Positions 1 to 10,784 of a stretch of 64,000 bases of DNA are shown here, in pieces; within the stretch, counting starts at the first letter, position 1, and every line of letters starts with the position of its first letter. The translations under genes and the position numbers were made by a program. The notes under the pieces are model-generated. The model was not told the DNA's origin. It saw only the letters and a program-made list of their open reading frames with translations, and made no database searches. The DNA is from Schistocephalus solidus (taxonomy: Eukaryota > Platyhelminthes > Cestoda > Diphyllobothriidea > Diphyllobothriidae), in contig WEDG01004123.1 of assembly GCA_017591395.1 (NCBI GenBank), positions 1 through 64,000 on the forward strand, in the 5' to 3' direction.

Positions 1-3000
1 ATGGAGCGACTCTTCAGCTGCGCTCAGGAGGTTTGGTATTGTGAGTTCGAATTTCTACCTTTATTCAGACCGATCCATATTTAAAAGCGGCGAGGTTTCG
101 TTCAACGGAAGATTCCTGACCTTACGTAGACAGCCCCATCTCCCGTCTATTTTGATGGTCGCGGCGATTTTGTTTTTAAATACGTTACCGTTATGACATC
201 GATATCGGGGAGCGGTCTGAAACTACTCGCCTGGAGTTTGTCGATTTTCAGCAGCCTTTGATAGTAGTATACAAAATCTAAATTTAGATCTGGGCACCGA
301 ACGCGTCGCCCGCCCATTCGTGAAACGAAAACGCAAAGTTCGCTAAGCTGATCCGGCAATCACGGCTGGGCCGGCAGCCACGCTTCCAAAGAAAGACCCC
401 GCATACGCAAGGCTCTGCCAGTATCTCGGAGATTGTCTCGCCCAGCTTAGACCAAGGCTGAGCAGTCTTTCGAGCACTTTCCACCTTCCCGCGCTGCGGG
501 TGAAAATTATGACCGAAAAACGCTGGATGGGAGTCGGGAGCATCAGCTCCTGCCCAGCAATAGCTGGACTTTTGATTCTGAAATGACAATCTTCACCAGT
601 AAGCAATACCCGACTTATCTTGAGTCTCATCTGGCCCATCCCGAAGGCCTTTAAAAATTGTGACGTTTAATTCTAAGGAGGTATTTTGATACTCGGAAGA
701 GTCGCATGTCTTCCCGTGTGTTCTACCCATGAGGTGTCGGAAGTAGCTGGTGGCTTCGATGACTTCCATACATTTGCTGCACCCATCTCCGAGGACCAGG
801 CTTTTTATATTATTTTTAATGACTATATTATGATTGGTTTTCATCTCCTACTGGTCTGCTGGGCCAGAAAATGCTTATTTCTTTTGCATAATAATAAATT
901 TTGGTTAGATGCGACCTTCGAAAGCAAGGCAAGGCGTTTTAGCTTGGTAAATGCTTATAGGCTCCACCTGCTCCATATTGACACCTGGCTTAACTTAATC
1001 TTTGGAAATTCTTCTGAGCAATTTCTTTGTTCCCATGCGATCCCACCGGTTGTTCTTTTCTGTGCCAAAGACTGGTTTACGGTTACACCGAACCCTTAGA
1101 CGTGAAAGGGGCCCCATTACTATTAGGTGTGGTTGAGGACCGTAAGCGTTCGTATTCCCTTATGTTCTTCAGACTTTCATCTCTTTTAGGTAAACGAAAG
1201 TTAATTTCAAATTTCCATCTAAATCTTTAGGCCTATGGCACCCTTCTTTTTCCTCTTGAAAATGGGAGTTTAAAACGTGTAGAATACACTTCATCCTCGT
1301 AATTGACATTCAAAAAACTTTAAAAATCTTCACCGTTTGGCGGGAGGTAATGAAAGAAGATTCCAGAATTGCAACTATCATTTTTCGTGCTATTCTCTCA
1401 TTTTCTACATTTAGAAATTGAAGTTGGTCCTACAACAATAAGTGATCTCGTCGCTGCTCAAAACATTGGTTTCTTGGTGCAAAGCTCGGTGGTGCTGGCG
1501 CATTGCAATAAAACCCAGTGGTAGGTATATTTTAAAATCCCAGGATATCGTAACGAGACACTTTGTTAGCGGACGAGTTTTAGATAGATTAGTTGTATTA
1601 ATAAAAAGACATTGTTCGCATATCAGAAGATCTAATGGAGCATGAAGTAGTCAGGTGGATATCCATCGTTTTGGTTGCTGTCCAGCTGTTTGGAAGAGGA
1701 GAAAGAAAGTGTATATTAGGAATTTAAAAGCTTAATGGGTGCAAAGTTCGGTAGAGTGTCCATTAGATCGAAATCTCGAGAGGAGTAAATTCCTCGAGGT
1801 TGAGCGAAAGGCGTAAGAGACAACTCAAAGGTTAGAATTTAATTTCAAGAAACAGTCAGGAAACTAAAGAGGAAATTGGGGTCAAAGTTAGACAAAAATA
1901 ATAAAATAATATGAAAGAATCATAATAGAAAAGAAGGGCTATTCAAATCCAAATTGATTAAGTTCGAGGTAAAAGTACGTAATTTGATTTCATTAGAAAA
2001 ATAATACGTGTTTATTTATATCAGCAGTAAGTAATGGCCACGTGCCGAAAAAATATTCCCAACAATAAGCACGGAATAATCTGCCTAATAGCAAATTTCT
2101 GCTTAAAATACTTACGCTGTCTTGACTATGGGCGCTGCAGAACAGCTGTTTGTTATTGTTCAGCGCTACTGGCGTCCCCAGCAAGAAATCCAGGTCCGCC
2201 CCATCTCTACAACAACAAATTCTGGAAAATTTTATCTGGATACGCCCGGTAATTTATCTCGATAAAAGGTCATTCAAGCAAGTGCAAATTACTCAGCTTG
2301 TATATCCTTATTGTGTGAAATAGACATTAAACTTTTAGTACCTTATTTGCAGGCAAACTGGGTGTGGTGCATAAGAAACCATGGGTTGCATTAGTTCAAA
2401 ACGTACCAGACAATATGACAATTGATGCGTACTTCAAGGGTTGATAAACTCCTCCTGACTCCGGGCTCAGTTGGGAACACATAAACCATCGCCTTTGAAG
2501 CTTCTCCGCGATTGCTATGACATCACAAACATCCCTTTGGTAAATATTGCCAACCACCTGGACGGTGTTAACCTATACACATGCCATCTGGCCCGTTGAG
2601 CGCAGTTTTAATGGATGACCCCGTAACTGGCCAAGTAATAAACCAAAAAGTCCTCACAAAAATCCAGGCAACAATATGCAGCCACATTTTCATCTGTGTG
2701 TACGCCTGTAGAGATTCCGTTAACACTCCCAAAAAATTGGCACAGCATGCTGTTGGCCACTGTCCTGGCTCCAGGCTTTAGAAATGTGGTTTCAAATGTG
2801 GCCTTGTAAATGGTTCAAAATCATGAATAAAAATATTTCTCTTTAATAAAATCCGCACGGGTTCTCTGATAGCGTCTGGTACAGACATTGCGCTTTACCA
2901 CTTCGAGCAATAAGATGACCAGAGAAATGGTTTTGGTCCAGTAATCTTAGCGAACAAATAGGATCGATAATACGATCTCATGCTTAAGGCGGCGAGAAAG

Positions 3001-3090
3001 CCACGGAATCCAGCTGACGACGCCGCCTAGTGAAGAAAATAAATAGGTGGAAAAATCATATCGTCACCGAACCACAAACCAATTTGAGGG
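1..3090. other. Non-coding stretch, no gene recognised
   Basis: I read all six frames and found only short open frames (up to 137 codons) with no family motif, biased composition or convincing splice-site pairing. The stretch is moderately AT-rich, in keeping with intron or intergenic DNA. It could be part of the Nck gene's downstream introns, because exons 1 and 2 of that gene lie further right on the - strand and the remaining exons are not seen in the window. Confidence 0.6.
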
Positions 3091-3259
3091 TTAATCTAAC
3101 AGCTAACTTTAAATAAATAGGGGTAAATGTGAGGGCTGTAGAAAGTTGGGTCCAAATTAAAATACGGCAAGTATACTATAATTCCCCACCTAGGACCGAA
3201 GGCTGACGAAAAACGTAAAGCCGAAGGTAAATGCAATGCAGGTAAAATCTTGAGAGGAT

Positions 3260-4410
3260 ATATCGGTAAAATGCACTTCACCGTTACGAGTGCTGGGTGC
3301 GAATGCCAGTGGCACTTGAAGAGATATAGCTGGGAATAGTGGGTGAATGGAGGTGGACAAATAGAAAGGGATGATGGAAAAAGTGGGTAGGAAAGAAAGG
3401 AGCCCGGGTAGGGTTCAGCATAGTCTTGTCCGGTGGTTCCTCCGTGACAGCAGCCTTGACCCAATTGACGCTTATCACGTCCTCCGTACCGCAATGATCC
3501 CAGGTCTTGTTGTTGCGTGAGATAACGCGGAACAGCCCTCGTATGGTGTTTCAGCGGTTTACACGCACACAGTCACACCGAACGAACATGCAGCTGGCCA
3601 AGCCTTTTCGACACAAGATTCGACGGCGCTCGGGCGGAATCGGGAAAGTGGAATATAAACTGCCGCAAGCGATCACAAAACGAGACCATCGCACCAAGGA
3701 GGTCTAGGTGATCATCTCGCCTGGCACTTGAGGTGAGTGCCGAACACCAATTCAGCCGTGCTGCAGTCCATTCGACTTGAGCCGGAGCGAATGCCCAGGA
3801 AGGCCAGGTTTTCAGACCAGCTGGTTGTGTCATCTGCGGCACGCAGGGCGGTTTTAGACAGGAAAACGTTCAACCATTTCTATGGAAGCTGGATTGTAGC
3901 CGTCGTCCAAATGCGATCGCAGCCAAAATTTAGAGGGCTTAAAGAGGGCAGATTCAAACAACACCCCGGTCAACACAACAGCGGATTTAGCACCGAAAAC
4001 GGCGACCAAACGACCGACAAAAGCCCTACGATCAGCCCGCCCCCATGCCATACGCATGACAGCTCAGCCTAGTGGGTGTAAAGCGGCAAACGGCAGCAGC
4101 AAAGTGAGTAAAACCATCATCGGATGGATAGCAAGAGGCCTAAGCATTAACGAGATGCATCACGGCCGAACCGTGAGCTGAGGCTGGGCAAGGGCCGTAT
4201 GGGGACTTCGTTGCCCCGCAATCTGTTCCGCTGACAACTCAGGCATGACCGTGCCCAAGCTTTTACGTCCTTAGTCAGCGCTTCAGGCCAGACGAACCTT
4301 CGCAGCGATGCCCTGCAGTCATCCCGCAGGTGAAATAGTCCATTCAGAATCTGGAAACAGATCAAATCAAGGGCAAAGAAAATGAAGATAAAAAAAGCGA
4401 ATCGACACAC
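3260..4410 (-). pseudogene. Ty3/Gypsy integrase remnant
   Basis: The integrase part of a Ty3/Gypsy polyprotein, read on the minus strand and broken by frameshifts. At about 4330-4200 there is the end of the H2C2 zinc-binding domain, visible as a VWPEALTKDVKAWARSC-type run followed by the CQR pair. At 4057-3854 the catalytic core follows (AFVGRLVAVFGA, then FESALF, then the NPASIEMVERF motif near the active-site Glu). At 3842-3573 and 3478-3260 comes the C-terminal region, with a VNWVKAAVTEEPPD segment typical of the tail of these proteins. The catalytic TDRG-type motif is degraded to an LTGV-like run, so the enzyme is dead. It continues in the same orientation from the RNase H and reverse-transcriptase remnants at 4598-5607, giving the Gypsy order RT, RNase H, integrase. 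No LTR was identified. Confidence 0.78.
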
Positions 4411-4597
4411 CCATTTATGACGGTGCCAGTCCTGATTAAGAGGAAAACGTCCACGTCCGGAGACCGCTGACTGATCCGTTGGCCAGACAACCGGACTGTC
4501 GTTCAGCAGTCATAGCCACCCTTTGTGAGAGCTCTGAGAGCAGAGAGGAGGGTCCGGAAAGTATATACGTCGGCCACAATTCCTATTCTTCGTGCCA

Positions 4598-4985
4598 TCA
4601 ATGCGGTGGATGTGGGTTGGTAAATTGGGGAGATTTAGTCCAAGTGGAAATCTCTCTCGAGTTGTAATTTGTCGGAATGAGCCCGAAGAGCAAAGTCTTC
4701 AGTGGCTTGTGGTCCATGAAAAACGGTTCCGACCCACAAATAAAATGTCGGGAATGTTTACAGCTGTGGTTTATAGCGAGAATTTTCAACCAAATGTAAT
4801 TGTAGGTGCCCTCCAGAAAATGTTTCTGGAGAAAATAGCCCACGGTCGAGTCTTTACCCACAAGATTTTGTTAATCGACGCAGACCTACGGCAATGGTCG
4901 AAGCATCTACCATCAGGGAGAGCTGAGCTGGAAGCGGGATGCGTGGAGCAAGGTGGCGTTGGCAAGGGGAAACTTTTCCTGAAAA
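4598..4985 (-). pseudogene. Ty3/Gypsy RNase H remnant
   Basis: Minus-strand segment with the hallmark RNase H order of Ty3/Gypsy pol: a LLxAIxxxxKHxRHFI-like run (seen as ILAINHSCKHSRHFI), then a damaged TDHKPL motif (seen as FFMDHKPLKTLL), then a SREI run. The upstream part at about 4985-4900 keeps an ANATLLH run that normally precedes the RNase H domain. Frames shift between these blocks. It sits directly between the reverse-transcriptase end (upstream on this strand) and the integrase remnant (downstream), so all three are pieces of one old insertion. It is not functional. Confidence 0.7.
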
Positions 4986-5607
4986 TGGTGCCTCACCGGT
5001 AAGTTCGAAGGGACCCTTGGGACTGACAGCTTGTTGGTGAGCGTTAGCATGAGGTTAGCACATTTTTGGGGGAAACCGAAAGGGTAAAAAAATGGACTGT
5101 CCAGTACGCAACCAACGGTTGGAAAGCGCATGTGGAGGTGAAACGCACGAAGAGTATTTACCTGAAGGCAGAGGACGCAAACCATCGGAGCAACGTGACA
5201 TGATGGCCAAAAGAAATTCGTGCGAAGGCACACCCTCACGCGCTTGGAGGTGTTGATGATGATGCCATACCTGTCGAGGTGCAGTCAAAGACCAAGGCGG
5301 CAAGATGTTCCTTATGTTCTTCAGCACTCTGACCAGCCACTCAAGAGGCGCTCGCATCTTTGCAGGCGTATATATATAAATGGTGGCAGGCCACGCCATA
5401 CACGGCCGATGAGAATTCTAAAAAGTCTGCGGCAGCATTAAAGAAGACCGAAAGGCATGCTGATGAACTCAAACAGGTCAAAAGGTTCAGTAACAGTCGT
5501 TTTCGGATTTCTTCAGGGGCAACAGAAATCTGATCGGTCGCGCTACCCAGGCCAATCTTCGAGTCCTTGTTTGCCAAAAGGTTCCGGTGGAATTCAGCAT
5601 GAGGCAC
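4985..5607 (-). pseudogene. Ty3/Gypsy reverse transcriptase C-terminal remnant
   Basis: The most degraded part of the Gypsy pol. Recognisable blocks on the minus strand, in the expected order, are a HLYIYACKDASAS segment corresponding to the YxDD active-site strand (the Asp pair is lost), a SAEEHKEHLAAL run, a VPSHEFL...GLRPLPS run matching the segment after the catalytic domain, and a CANLMLTLTNKLS run near the connection to RNase H. Frameshifts separate the blocks. Upstream, at 5610-5900, I cannot follow the N-terminal half of the reverse transcriptase with confidence. Confidence 0.6.
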
Positions 5608-5929
5608 TGATTCAATTGGGAATAGTGCGGGATATTGTTGAGGGTAATAATAGCGCTACTGGGGCCATCACCTCGATGTTGCCTTGGCATCATATGCAGC
5701 AGACGCCCAGGGTTTCAGGCGGTCGAAGAACGCCCAGGAAGCATACAGAAATAGGTTTATTTTATTTAGCACTGCCAGGTGCCGTTTGAATTTTGCTGTC
5801 GCAACCGGCGGCAGCGCCAGTCGTCGAGGACGAGCGAAAGCAGAAACGAGATAATGATTACACCGCCGATGTCTTTGCATGGGATACACAATCGAGACGA
5901 CCAAATCACCGAGACTATTGTCTGGTGAA

Positions 5930-6375
5930 CTTTTGGGTTAAACGAAACGTCACTGGGCGTCCCGATGAAGTAACTGCCAAGATCTTGAAAGAGCTCGCGA
6001 GAGTTGGCAAACCACTCTCTACGTTTTCCAGACATCCGGAGACCGAGGTCTACCTGTTGATTGAAATCCGCATGGATTTCGCCGCTCTATAAGGGTGGAA
6101 GCTGGCCCTGAAACAATTATTGACCAGTCAGCCTACTTTAACGGTTGGGCAAATCATGGTAAAAATAATTACAACTAGTGCAGTTCCTGCAAACAAAACC
6201 ATCTGCTTAACGAGTGTCCGTAAAACGATTTTTATTGAGGTAGGTCCTGCGTCTCAAATTTGCTCTATTGTTTAGAACGTTGGCCTGAGGCACGATGATA
6301 GAAATACGGTGCACGCAAACCAAATTGACTTCAAAAGGCTTTCTCGATAGCGTGCCACACCACCGCCTGCTTGGC
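5930..6375 (+). mobile_element. LINE family A fragment (reverse transcriptase, 5'- and 3'-truncated)
   Basis: Plus-strand remnant of the LINE whose near-complete copy is at 58676-62476. At 5960-6110 it keeps an AKILKELA...KPLST run and then a sequence that closely matches the complement of 60540-60690 (the segment just before the RT active site that encodes a WITPLYKGGS-like motif). At 6310-6375 it matches the complement of 60290-60345 (the IDFKKAF...VPHHRL block). The intervening sequence is diverged and shifted. It abuts the Gypsy remnant on its left and the zinc-finger repeat region on its right. Confidence 0.65.
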
Positions 6376-6429
6376 AAACCGTTCTGAAGGCAGTTCTGAA
6401 GGCAGAAATACCGGAGATGAGAAGTCGCA

Positions 6430-7020
6430 GGTGACTGGCGCGGCCGGAGCCGCCCCTGGGTGTACCACCACACCTGACTCGGATCCCACAGAGTGGGAGT
6501 GCCATAAAGACCACATTAAGAAGGAGCCATTGCAGCCTGACTCTCAGTCCGACAGTCAGCCACTCCACACAAAACACACATTGGGCTGACCACGCGGTCC
6601 GAGTTATCCCGTCAGTTGGCAACCTTCCAAGCCACGGCTTTAAGCGCACCGTGATAGTTTTAAGCGCGTCAGATTGTTTATAGTGAGGAACATGCGCTGA
6701 GCTGTCGACCTCACTCTCTCCTCAACCCCCACCATCAGACACTGTCCGAGCCGGTCAGTTGCCTGATGTGGGAGTGGGTGCATTGGCTGACGGATCGGCG
6801 TACCCGTCTTCGCGCGCCACAGCACGACCTGGCTCCCATTACGCACACACCAGGATTCACAAACTCAGGGGATATGGAGCAGCCATCGCCGTCTGACTCC
6901 CAGTCCACTGGTTAGCCACTCGACACACAGCACATACACTGAGCCGACGGCGTGGTCTAGTGGAAGCGTCAGATTGGCAGACTGCGCAGCCACGGTTTCT
7001 AGGAGACCGTGATATACTCT
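6430..7020 (-). repeat. Diverged and truncated zinc-finger repeat units
   Basis: Two partial copies of the unit seen intact at 7099-8542. At about 6520-6660 a strongly diverged copy retains the segment around the ORF start and a decayed form of the upstream palindrome. At 6868-7011 a closer copy keeps the first codons of the unit (an MCCV-like start interrupted by a stop) and the palindrome at 6991-7011, but it is cut off at 6868 before any finger. Between them, an open frame at 6640-6846 (-) has no recognisable domain. Confidence 0.6.
6991..7011. repeat. Palindrome upstream of a zinc-finger unit (copy 1)
   Basis: CACGGTTTC-TAG-GAGACCGTG, a 9-bp inverted repeat with one mismatch. It corresponds to the perfect copies at 7598-7618 and 8522-8542 and lies at the same distance (about 55 bp) from the ORF start. 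Confidence 0.75.
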
Positions 7021-7098
7021 GGTAAATGGTGATTGTGAGGGTGTTGTCGAGGTATTGGTGTAGGTAGTGTGCGCTGATGAAGCTTAGCCTCCGGTGAT

Positions 7099-7542
7099 TT
7101 ACCAGAGGTTGTCGTGGAGGCGCATGTGTCCTGATAGGCCCATGCGATGAGTGAATGCGCGAGGACAGTGAGGGAGGTGGAGGCGACGATCTCTGCTGTG
7201 TGATGGTGCTCCAGGCACTGGCTCACCGGTCTCTGTACGATGTATTCGCAAGTGACCGACCAGGCCGATGCGTGAGGTGAATGTGCGGTCGCATTGACTA
7301 CAGCTTAGGAGAGATTCCCCATCGCTGATGATGGTGGTGGTGGTAGTGAAGGCGGTGGTGGATGAGGTGGTGGGGGTAACAGGCGATGAGTAGATGGATG
7401 TGGTCTCTATGATGGTGGGAGTAATGGAATTGATGCCAGGGGTGAGGGTGGGAGAGTCAGAAGGAGGGTTGGCAGAATTTGGAGCAGCCATCGCCGTCTG
7501 ACTCCCAGTCCACTGGTCAGCCACTCGAAACACACAGCACAT
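7099..7542 (-). CDS. C2H2 zinc-finger repeat unit 1 (short form, two fingers)
   Basis: A 147-codon open frame. Residues 1-75 are a low-complexity Ser/Thr/Pro/Ala-rich leader starting MCCVFRVADQ. One classical finger follows (CSQC-X12-HLRIH), then a second with the same spacing in which the first zinc-binding Cys is Leu (LHLPHC instead of LHCPHC). It ends in LHDNLW. Compared with unit 2 it lacks the middle two fingers, as expected from unequal exchange between repeats: its last finger is a hybrid of fingers 2 and 4. It lies head-to-tail with units 2 and 3 on the minus strand. The product would be a small nucleic-acid-binding protein, but it may equally be a decaying copy of a dispersed repeat; expression is unknown. 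Confidence 0.6.
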   Translation of the reverse strand: MCCVFRVADQWTGSQTAMAAPNSANPPSDSPTLTPGINSITPTIIETTSIYSSPVTPTTSSTTAFTTTTTIISDGESLLSCSQCDRTFTSRIGLVGHLRIHRTETGEPVPGAPSHSRDRRLHLPHCPRAFTHRMGLSGHMRLHDNLW

Positions 7543-7597
7543 ACACTGAACCGACGGCGTGGTCTGATGGAAGCGTCAGATTGGCAGACTTTCCAGC

Positions 7598-7618
7598 CAC
7601 GGTTTCTAGGAAACCGTG
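7598..7618. repeat. Palindrome upstream of zinc-finger unit 1 (copy 2)
   Basis: Perfect 9-bp inverted repeat around a 3-base centre (CACGGTTTC-TAG-GAAACCGTG), 56 bp upstream of the unit 1 start on the minus strand. It could be a dimeric binding site or an RNA hairpin in a 5' leader. Confidence 0.8.
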
Positions 7619-7694
7619 ATATACTCTGGTAAATGGTGATTGTGAGGGTGTTGTCGATGTATTGGTGTAGGTAGTGTGCGCTGATGTAGCTTAG

Positions 7695-7715
7695 CCTCCG
7701 GCGGTTTACCGGAGG
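7695..7715. repeat. Hairpin containing the zinc-finger stop codon (unit 2)
   Basis: A 7-bp perfect stem (CCTCCGG/CCGGAGG) with a 7-base loop that contains the TAA stop codon of the zinc-finger frame. Matching hairpins are at 7088-7108 (unit 1) and 8619-8639 (unit 3). Confidence 0.75.
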
Positions 7716-7737
7716 TTGTCGTGGAGGCGCATGTGTC

Positions 7738-8466
7738 CTAATAGGCCCATGCGGTGTGTGAATGTGCGGGAGCAGTGAGGGCAGTGAAGGCGGGCGCGTC
7801 GACTGTATGTCGGAGCCCCAGGCACTGGTTCACCAGCCGCCGTGCGATGGATTCGCAGGTGACCGACCAGGCCGATGCGTGAGTTGAAGTTGCGGGCGCA
7901 GTGTGGGCAGGAGAAATCGGTAGAGGCTTGGGGCTGTCATTCATGGTAGTGGGGGTGGCAGGGGCGCTAAGAATGGCAGAAACGGAGGGTGTGTATGGTG
8001 TATCGGTGTTGTCGGCATTTTGGTGAATTCCGCTGTCATGGATGCGCATGTGACCGAATAGGCCCATGCGATGAGTGAATGCGCGAGGACAGTGAGGGCA
8101 GTGGAGGCGACGATCTCTGCTGTGTGATGTTGCTCCAGGCACTGGCTCACCGGTCTCTGTACGATGTAGTCGCAAGTGACCGACCAGGCCGATGCGTGAG
8201 GTGAATGTGCGGTCGCATTGACTACAGCTTAGGAGAGATTCCCCATCGCTGATGGTGGTGGTGGTGAAGGCGAAGGCGGTGGTGGTTGCGGTCGTGGGGG
8301 TAACAGGCAATGAGTAGATGGATGTGGTCTCTATGATGGTGGCAGTAATGGAATTGATGCCAGGAGTGAGGGTGGGAGAGTCAGAAGGAGGGTTGGCAGA
8401 ATTCGGAGCAGCCATCGCCGTCTGACTCCCAGTCCACTGGTCAGCCACTCGAAACACACAGCACAT
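7738..8466 (-). pseudogene. C2H2 zinc-finger repeat unit 2 (four fingers, frameshifted)
   Basis: Open frame of 242 codons with the same Ser/Thr/Pro leader as unit 1. Two intact C2H2 fingers lie at residues 81-101 and 123-143 (C-X2-C-X12-H-X3-H, linker about 20 residues). After residue 175 the frame is wrong: two further fingers present in unit 3 (CPYC... and CPHC...) are encoded here in another frame because one base is missing near 7935, where this copy reads cttggggctgtc and unit 3 reads cttgggggatgtc. The intact unit therefore encodes a four-finger protein of roughly 245 residues ending in LHDNLR with the stop at about 7704. No intron is apparent. Function is not established; I associate many near-identical copies with diphyllobothriid tapeworm genomes. 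Confidence 0.6.
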
Positions 8467-8521
8467 ACACTGAGCCGACGGCGTGGTCTGGTGGAAGCGT
8501 CAGATTGGCAGACTTCCCAGC

Positions 8522-8542
8522 CACGGTTTCTAGGAAACCGTG
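8522..8542. repeat. Palindrome upstream of zinc-finger unit 2 (copy 3)
   Basis: Identical to the 7598-7618 copy and at the same distance from the unit 2 start, so it is a fixed part of the repeat unit. Confidence 0.8.
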
Positions 8543-8629
8543 ATATACTCTGGTAAATGGTGATTGTGAGGGTGTTGTCGATGTATTGGTGTAGGTAGTG
8601 TGCGCTGGTGTAGCTTAGCCTCCGGCGGT

Positions 8630-9018
8630 TTACCGGAGGTTGTCGTGGAGGCGCATGTGTCCTAATAGGCCCATGCGGTGTGTAAATGTGCGGGAGCAGT
8701 GAGGGCAGTGAAGGCGGGCGCGTCGACTGTATGTCGGAGCCCCAGGCACTGGTTCACCAGCCGCCGTGCGATGGATTCGCAGGTGACCGACCAGGCCGAT
8801 GCGTGAGTTGAAGTTGCGGGCGCAGTATGGGCAGGAGAAATCGGTAGAGGCTTGGGGGATGTCATTCATAGTAGTGGGGGTGGCAGGGGGCGCTAAGAAT
8901 GGCAGAAACGGAGGGTGTGTATGGTGTATCGGTGTTGTCGGCATTGTGGTGAATTCCACTGTCATGGATGCGCATGTGACCGAATAGGCCCATGCGATGA
9001 GTGAATGCGCGAGGACAG
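8630..9018 (-). pseudogene. C2H2 zinc-finger repeat unit 3 (5'-truncated)
   Basis: The third head-to-tail unit. Its finger 2 is read out of frame (9018-8950), an indel in the G-rich run near 8885 restores the frame, and fingers 3 and 4 are intact (CPYC-X12-HLRIH and CPHC-X12-HMRLH), ending LHDNLR with the stop inside the hairpin at 8619-8639. The unit is cut off at about 9018, where it joins unrelated sequence, so the leader and finger 1 are missing. The open frame runs on to 9073 through non-homologous sequence, which should not be counted as part of the unit. Confidence 0.6.
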
Positions 9019-9073
9019 TGACCTGCCTTCGTGCTGGACGCCGTCCCGGATTCGAATATTGTCTTGCGCGCAA

Positions 9074-10569
9074 GTAACGAAAGGTCGCTTTTCCCTAAAA
9101 TAGCATCAGTAACGAGAAATAGGTAATACTGTTAACAAGCACATCGGTAGTGCTTATGCTGTGAGAGGCAATATGCAGACCGGAAAAAACAGGCTATTGA
9201 AAAATAACCGCGCAACACTCCCAAGCTGCCAACAGGCAGGCAGTAGTATACATGTCGCGTGTACGGCTGACTGCCTCTATTGACATGGGGAGCGCCGGTG
9301 GACCCACAGATGTGCAGATGCGTCATGGAGCGGGATAAAATCAGCCACTACCTTGGTTGCAGTATGATGAATCAATCAAAATCCAAAAAAACTAAGGCCA
9401 GGATTCATTGCTAACTTGTCGTCGAGGGCGGCGCATTAAATAGCACAAGCGAAGCGGACATCTAACGAAGTCTGGTTCTGAATGTATTCGGATGCGCCAA
9501 CTTTGAACAAACCCTCAACGCGCAAAAAAACGGTTCGCATACACTAAGCGGCGCCAACAGTCACACACACTTTAGAATAAGCATGACGCACTGGGAAGGT
9601 TACCAACTGATGGGATAAGTTTGTCTTACGCCCTTGCAACGGCAGAGATATCATGGAGTGTCATGGCTCAGTCGTCAGTTTAAGGCTAAAATCGCCGCCG
9701 ATAATAGCAGGCATCACTTATTGAAAAAGAAGTTCTTCCCGGCTAAGGATGATGTGGATTTGGTCTACTTAAGAAAGTGTAAAGATGGCTGATGGAAATC
9801 ACTTCTGGTAATAGGGCATAAAATGCTGCAGGCTGCCAAGACGAGTATGCACGATTAAGGTCTAAAATGCAGGAATTACTACCGTAGAAACTAAGGCTTC
9901 AGATCTGGTGAAGGAAAGATATTGTAAAAAATAACGTTTGGCTTTACGTCGATTTAGTGAGAGACTATGCGAAGCTTAATGTAAGTTAACATGAGTGCAT
10001 TTTGAAAATTGCCTAAGAAAGTAACAAGCTGGAACTTTGGTGGATAAAACCGCCGGTAGGGCAACGGTTCCGAAAATCGCAAGAATAGTCGAAATTATGC
10101 CATGATGCATACGTTTTTACGTCTTCAGCGCATTTTGATGGTGACTTACACGACCTACCCGTTTCACCTATTCTGCTTTGACAATGTATGATTCCATTCT
10201 TCAGTGTTCGTCAAAACTTGGTTGTCAAAACATTGCTAACTGTCGAGGCATGCATGGAGAGCACTGAAAGCACAAGCAAAAGGACACTGGAAACCGCTAC
10301 GACAGGTTCCACTATTAACAATTAAGACAGTTTGGTGGTTAAGGTAGTTCTGGTTTAGTAAGGAACAAATTTCCAAACATTCAGGGTATATTATGTCGTA
10401 TAATGCGTTCTTTCTTGAAAAAAAACGAACGCAGTTATGTTTACGCCCTTTTGAAAAAAAATTCACACAGGATAGTTCAACCACCTCAAGCAACGAAGTC
10501 TACGCGTGCCACACGGAGTGGGCTCATACAGTGGTGACTTGCGTATGGACTAGTTTACAGTGAGGCAGC
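9074..10569. other. Non-coding stretch, no gene recognised
   Basis: Only short open frames (up to 85 codons) with no motif. No extended repeat or RNA gene was recognised. Confidence 0.55.
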
Positions 10570-10784
10570 ATCTACCGCACCTCCTGCTCCCTCACCCAAC
10601 CCGCCCCAATGGCAAGATGAAGGCAAAATGACCAGAGGTTGGCTCGAGCGCAGTGCCCAGAAATGTTAAAGAATTCCTTTGACTCAGTTGTGAAAAAATC
10701 GGTGGTCTCGGTGTGATTCAAACCCACGAGAACAAGGGGAAGATTTTGAACAGCCAGTGCTATATCCACCTGAGCTACGAGACC
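10570..10784 (-). mobile_element. tRNA-derived SINE
   Basis: On the minus strand, 10784-10704 has the outline of a tRNA: a perfect 7-bp acceptor stem (GGTCTCG at 10784-10778 with CGAGACC at 10710-10704), a box A (TAGCTCAGGTGG), and a box B / T-loop (GGGTTTGAATCA) with four of five T-stem pairs. The anticodon stem does not form and the D stem has three pairs, so it is a tRNA-like head and not a working tRNA gene. The body continues downstream to about 10570 with a G-rich segment. Boxes A and B would act as an internal RNA polymerase III promoter. The 3' tail is not clear. Confidence 0.6.

Noticed and set aside
686..1099. 137-codon plus-strand open frame
   Set aside because: No recognisable motif, no splice or context support; treated as chance.
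10704..10784. A functional tRNA gene
   Set aside because: The anticodon stem cannot form and no anticodon can be assigned, so it was called a SINE head.
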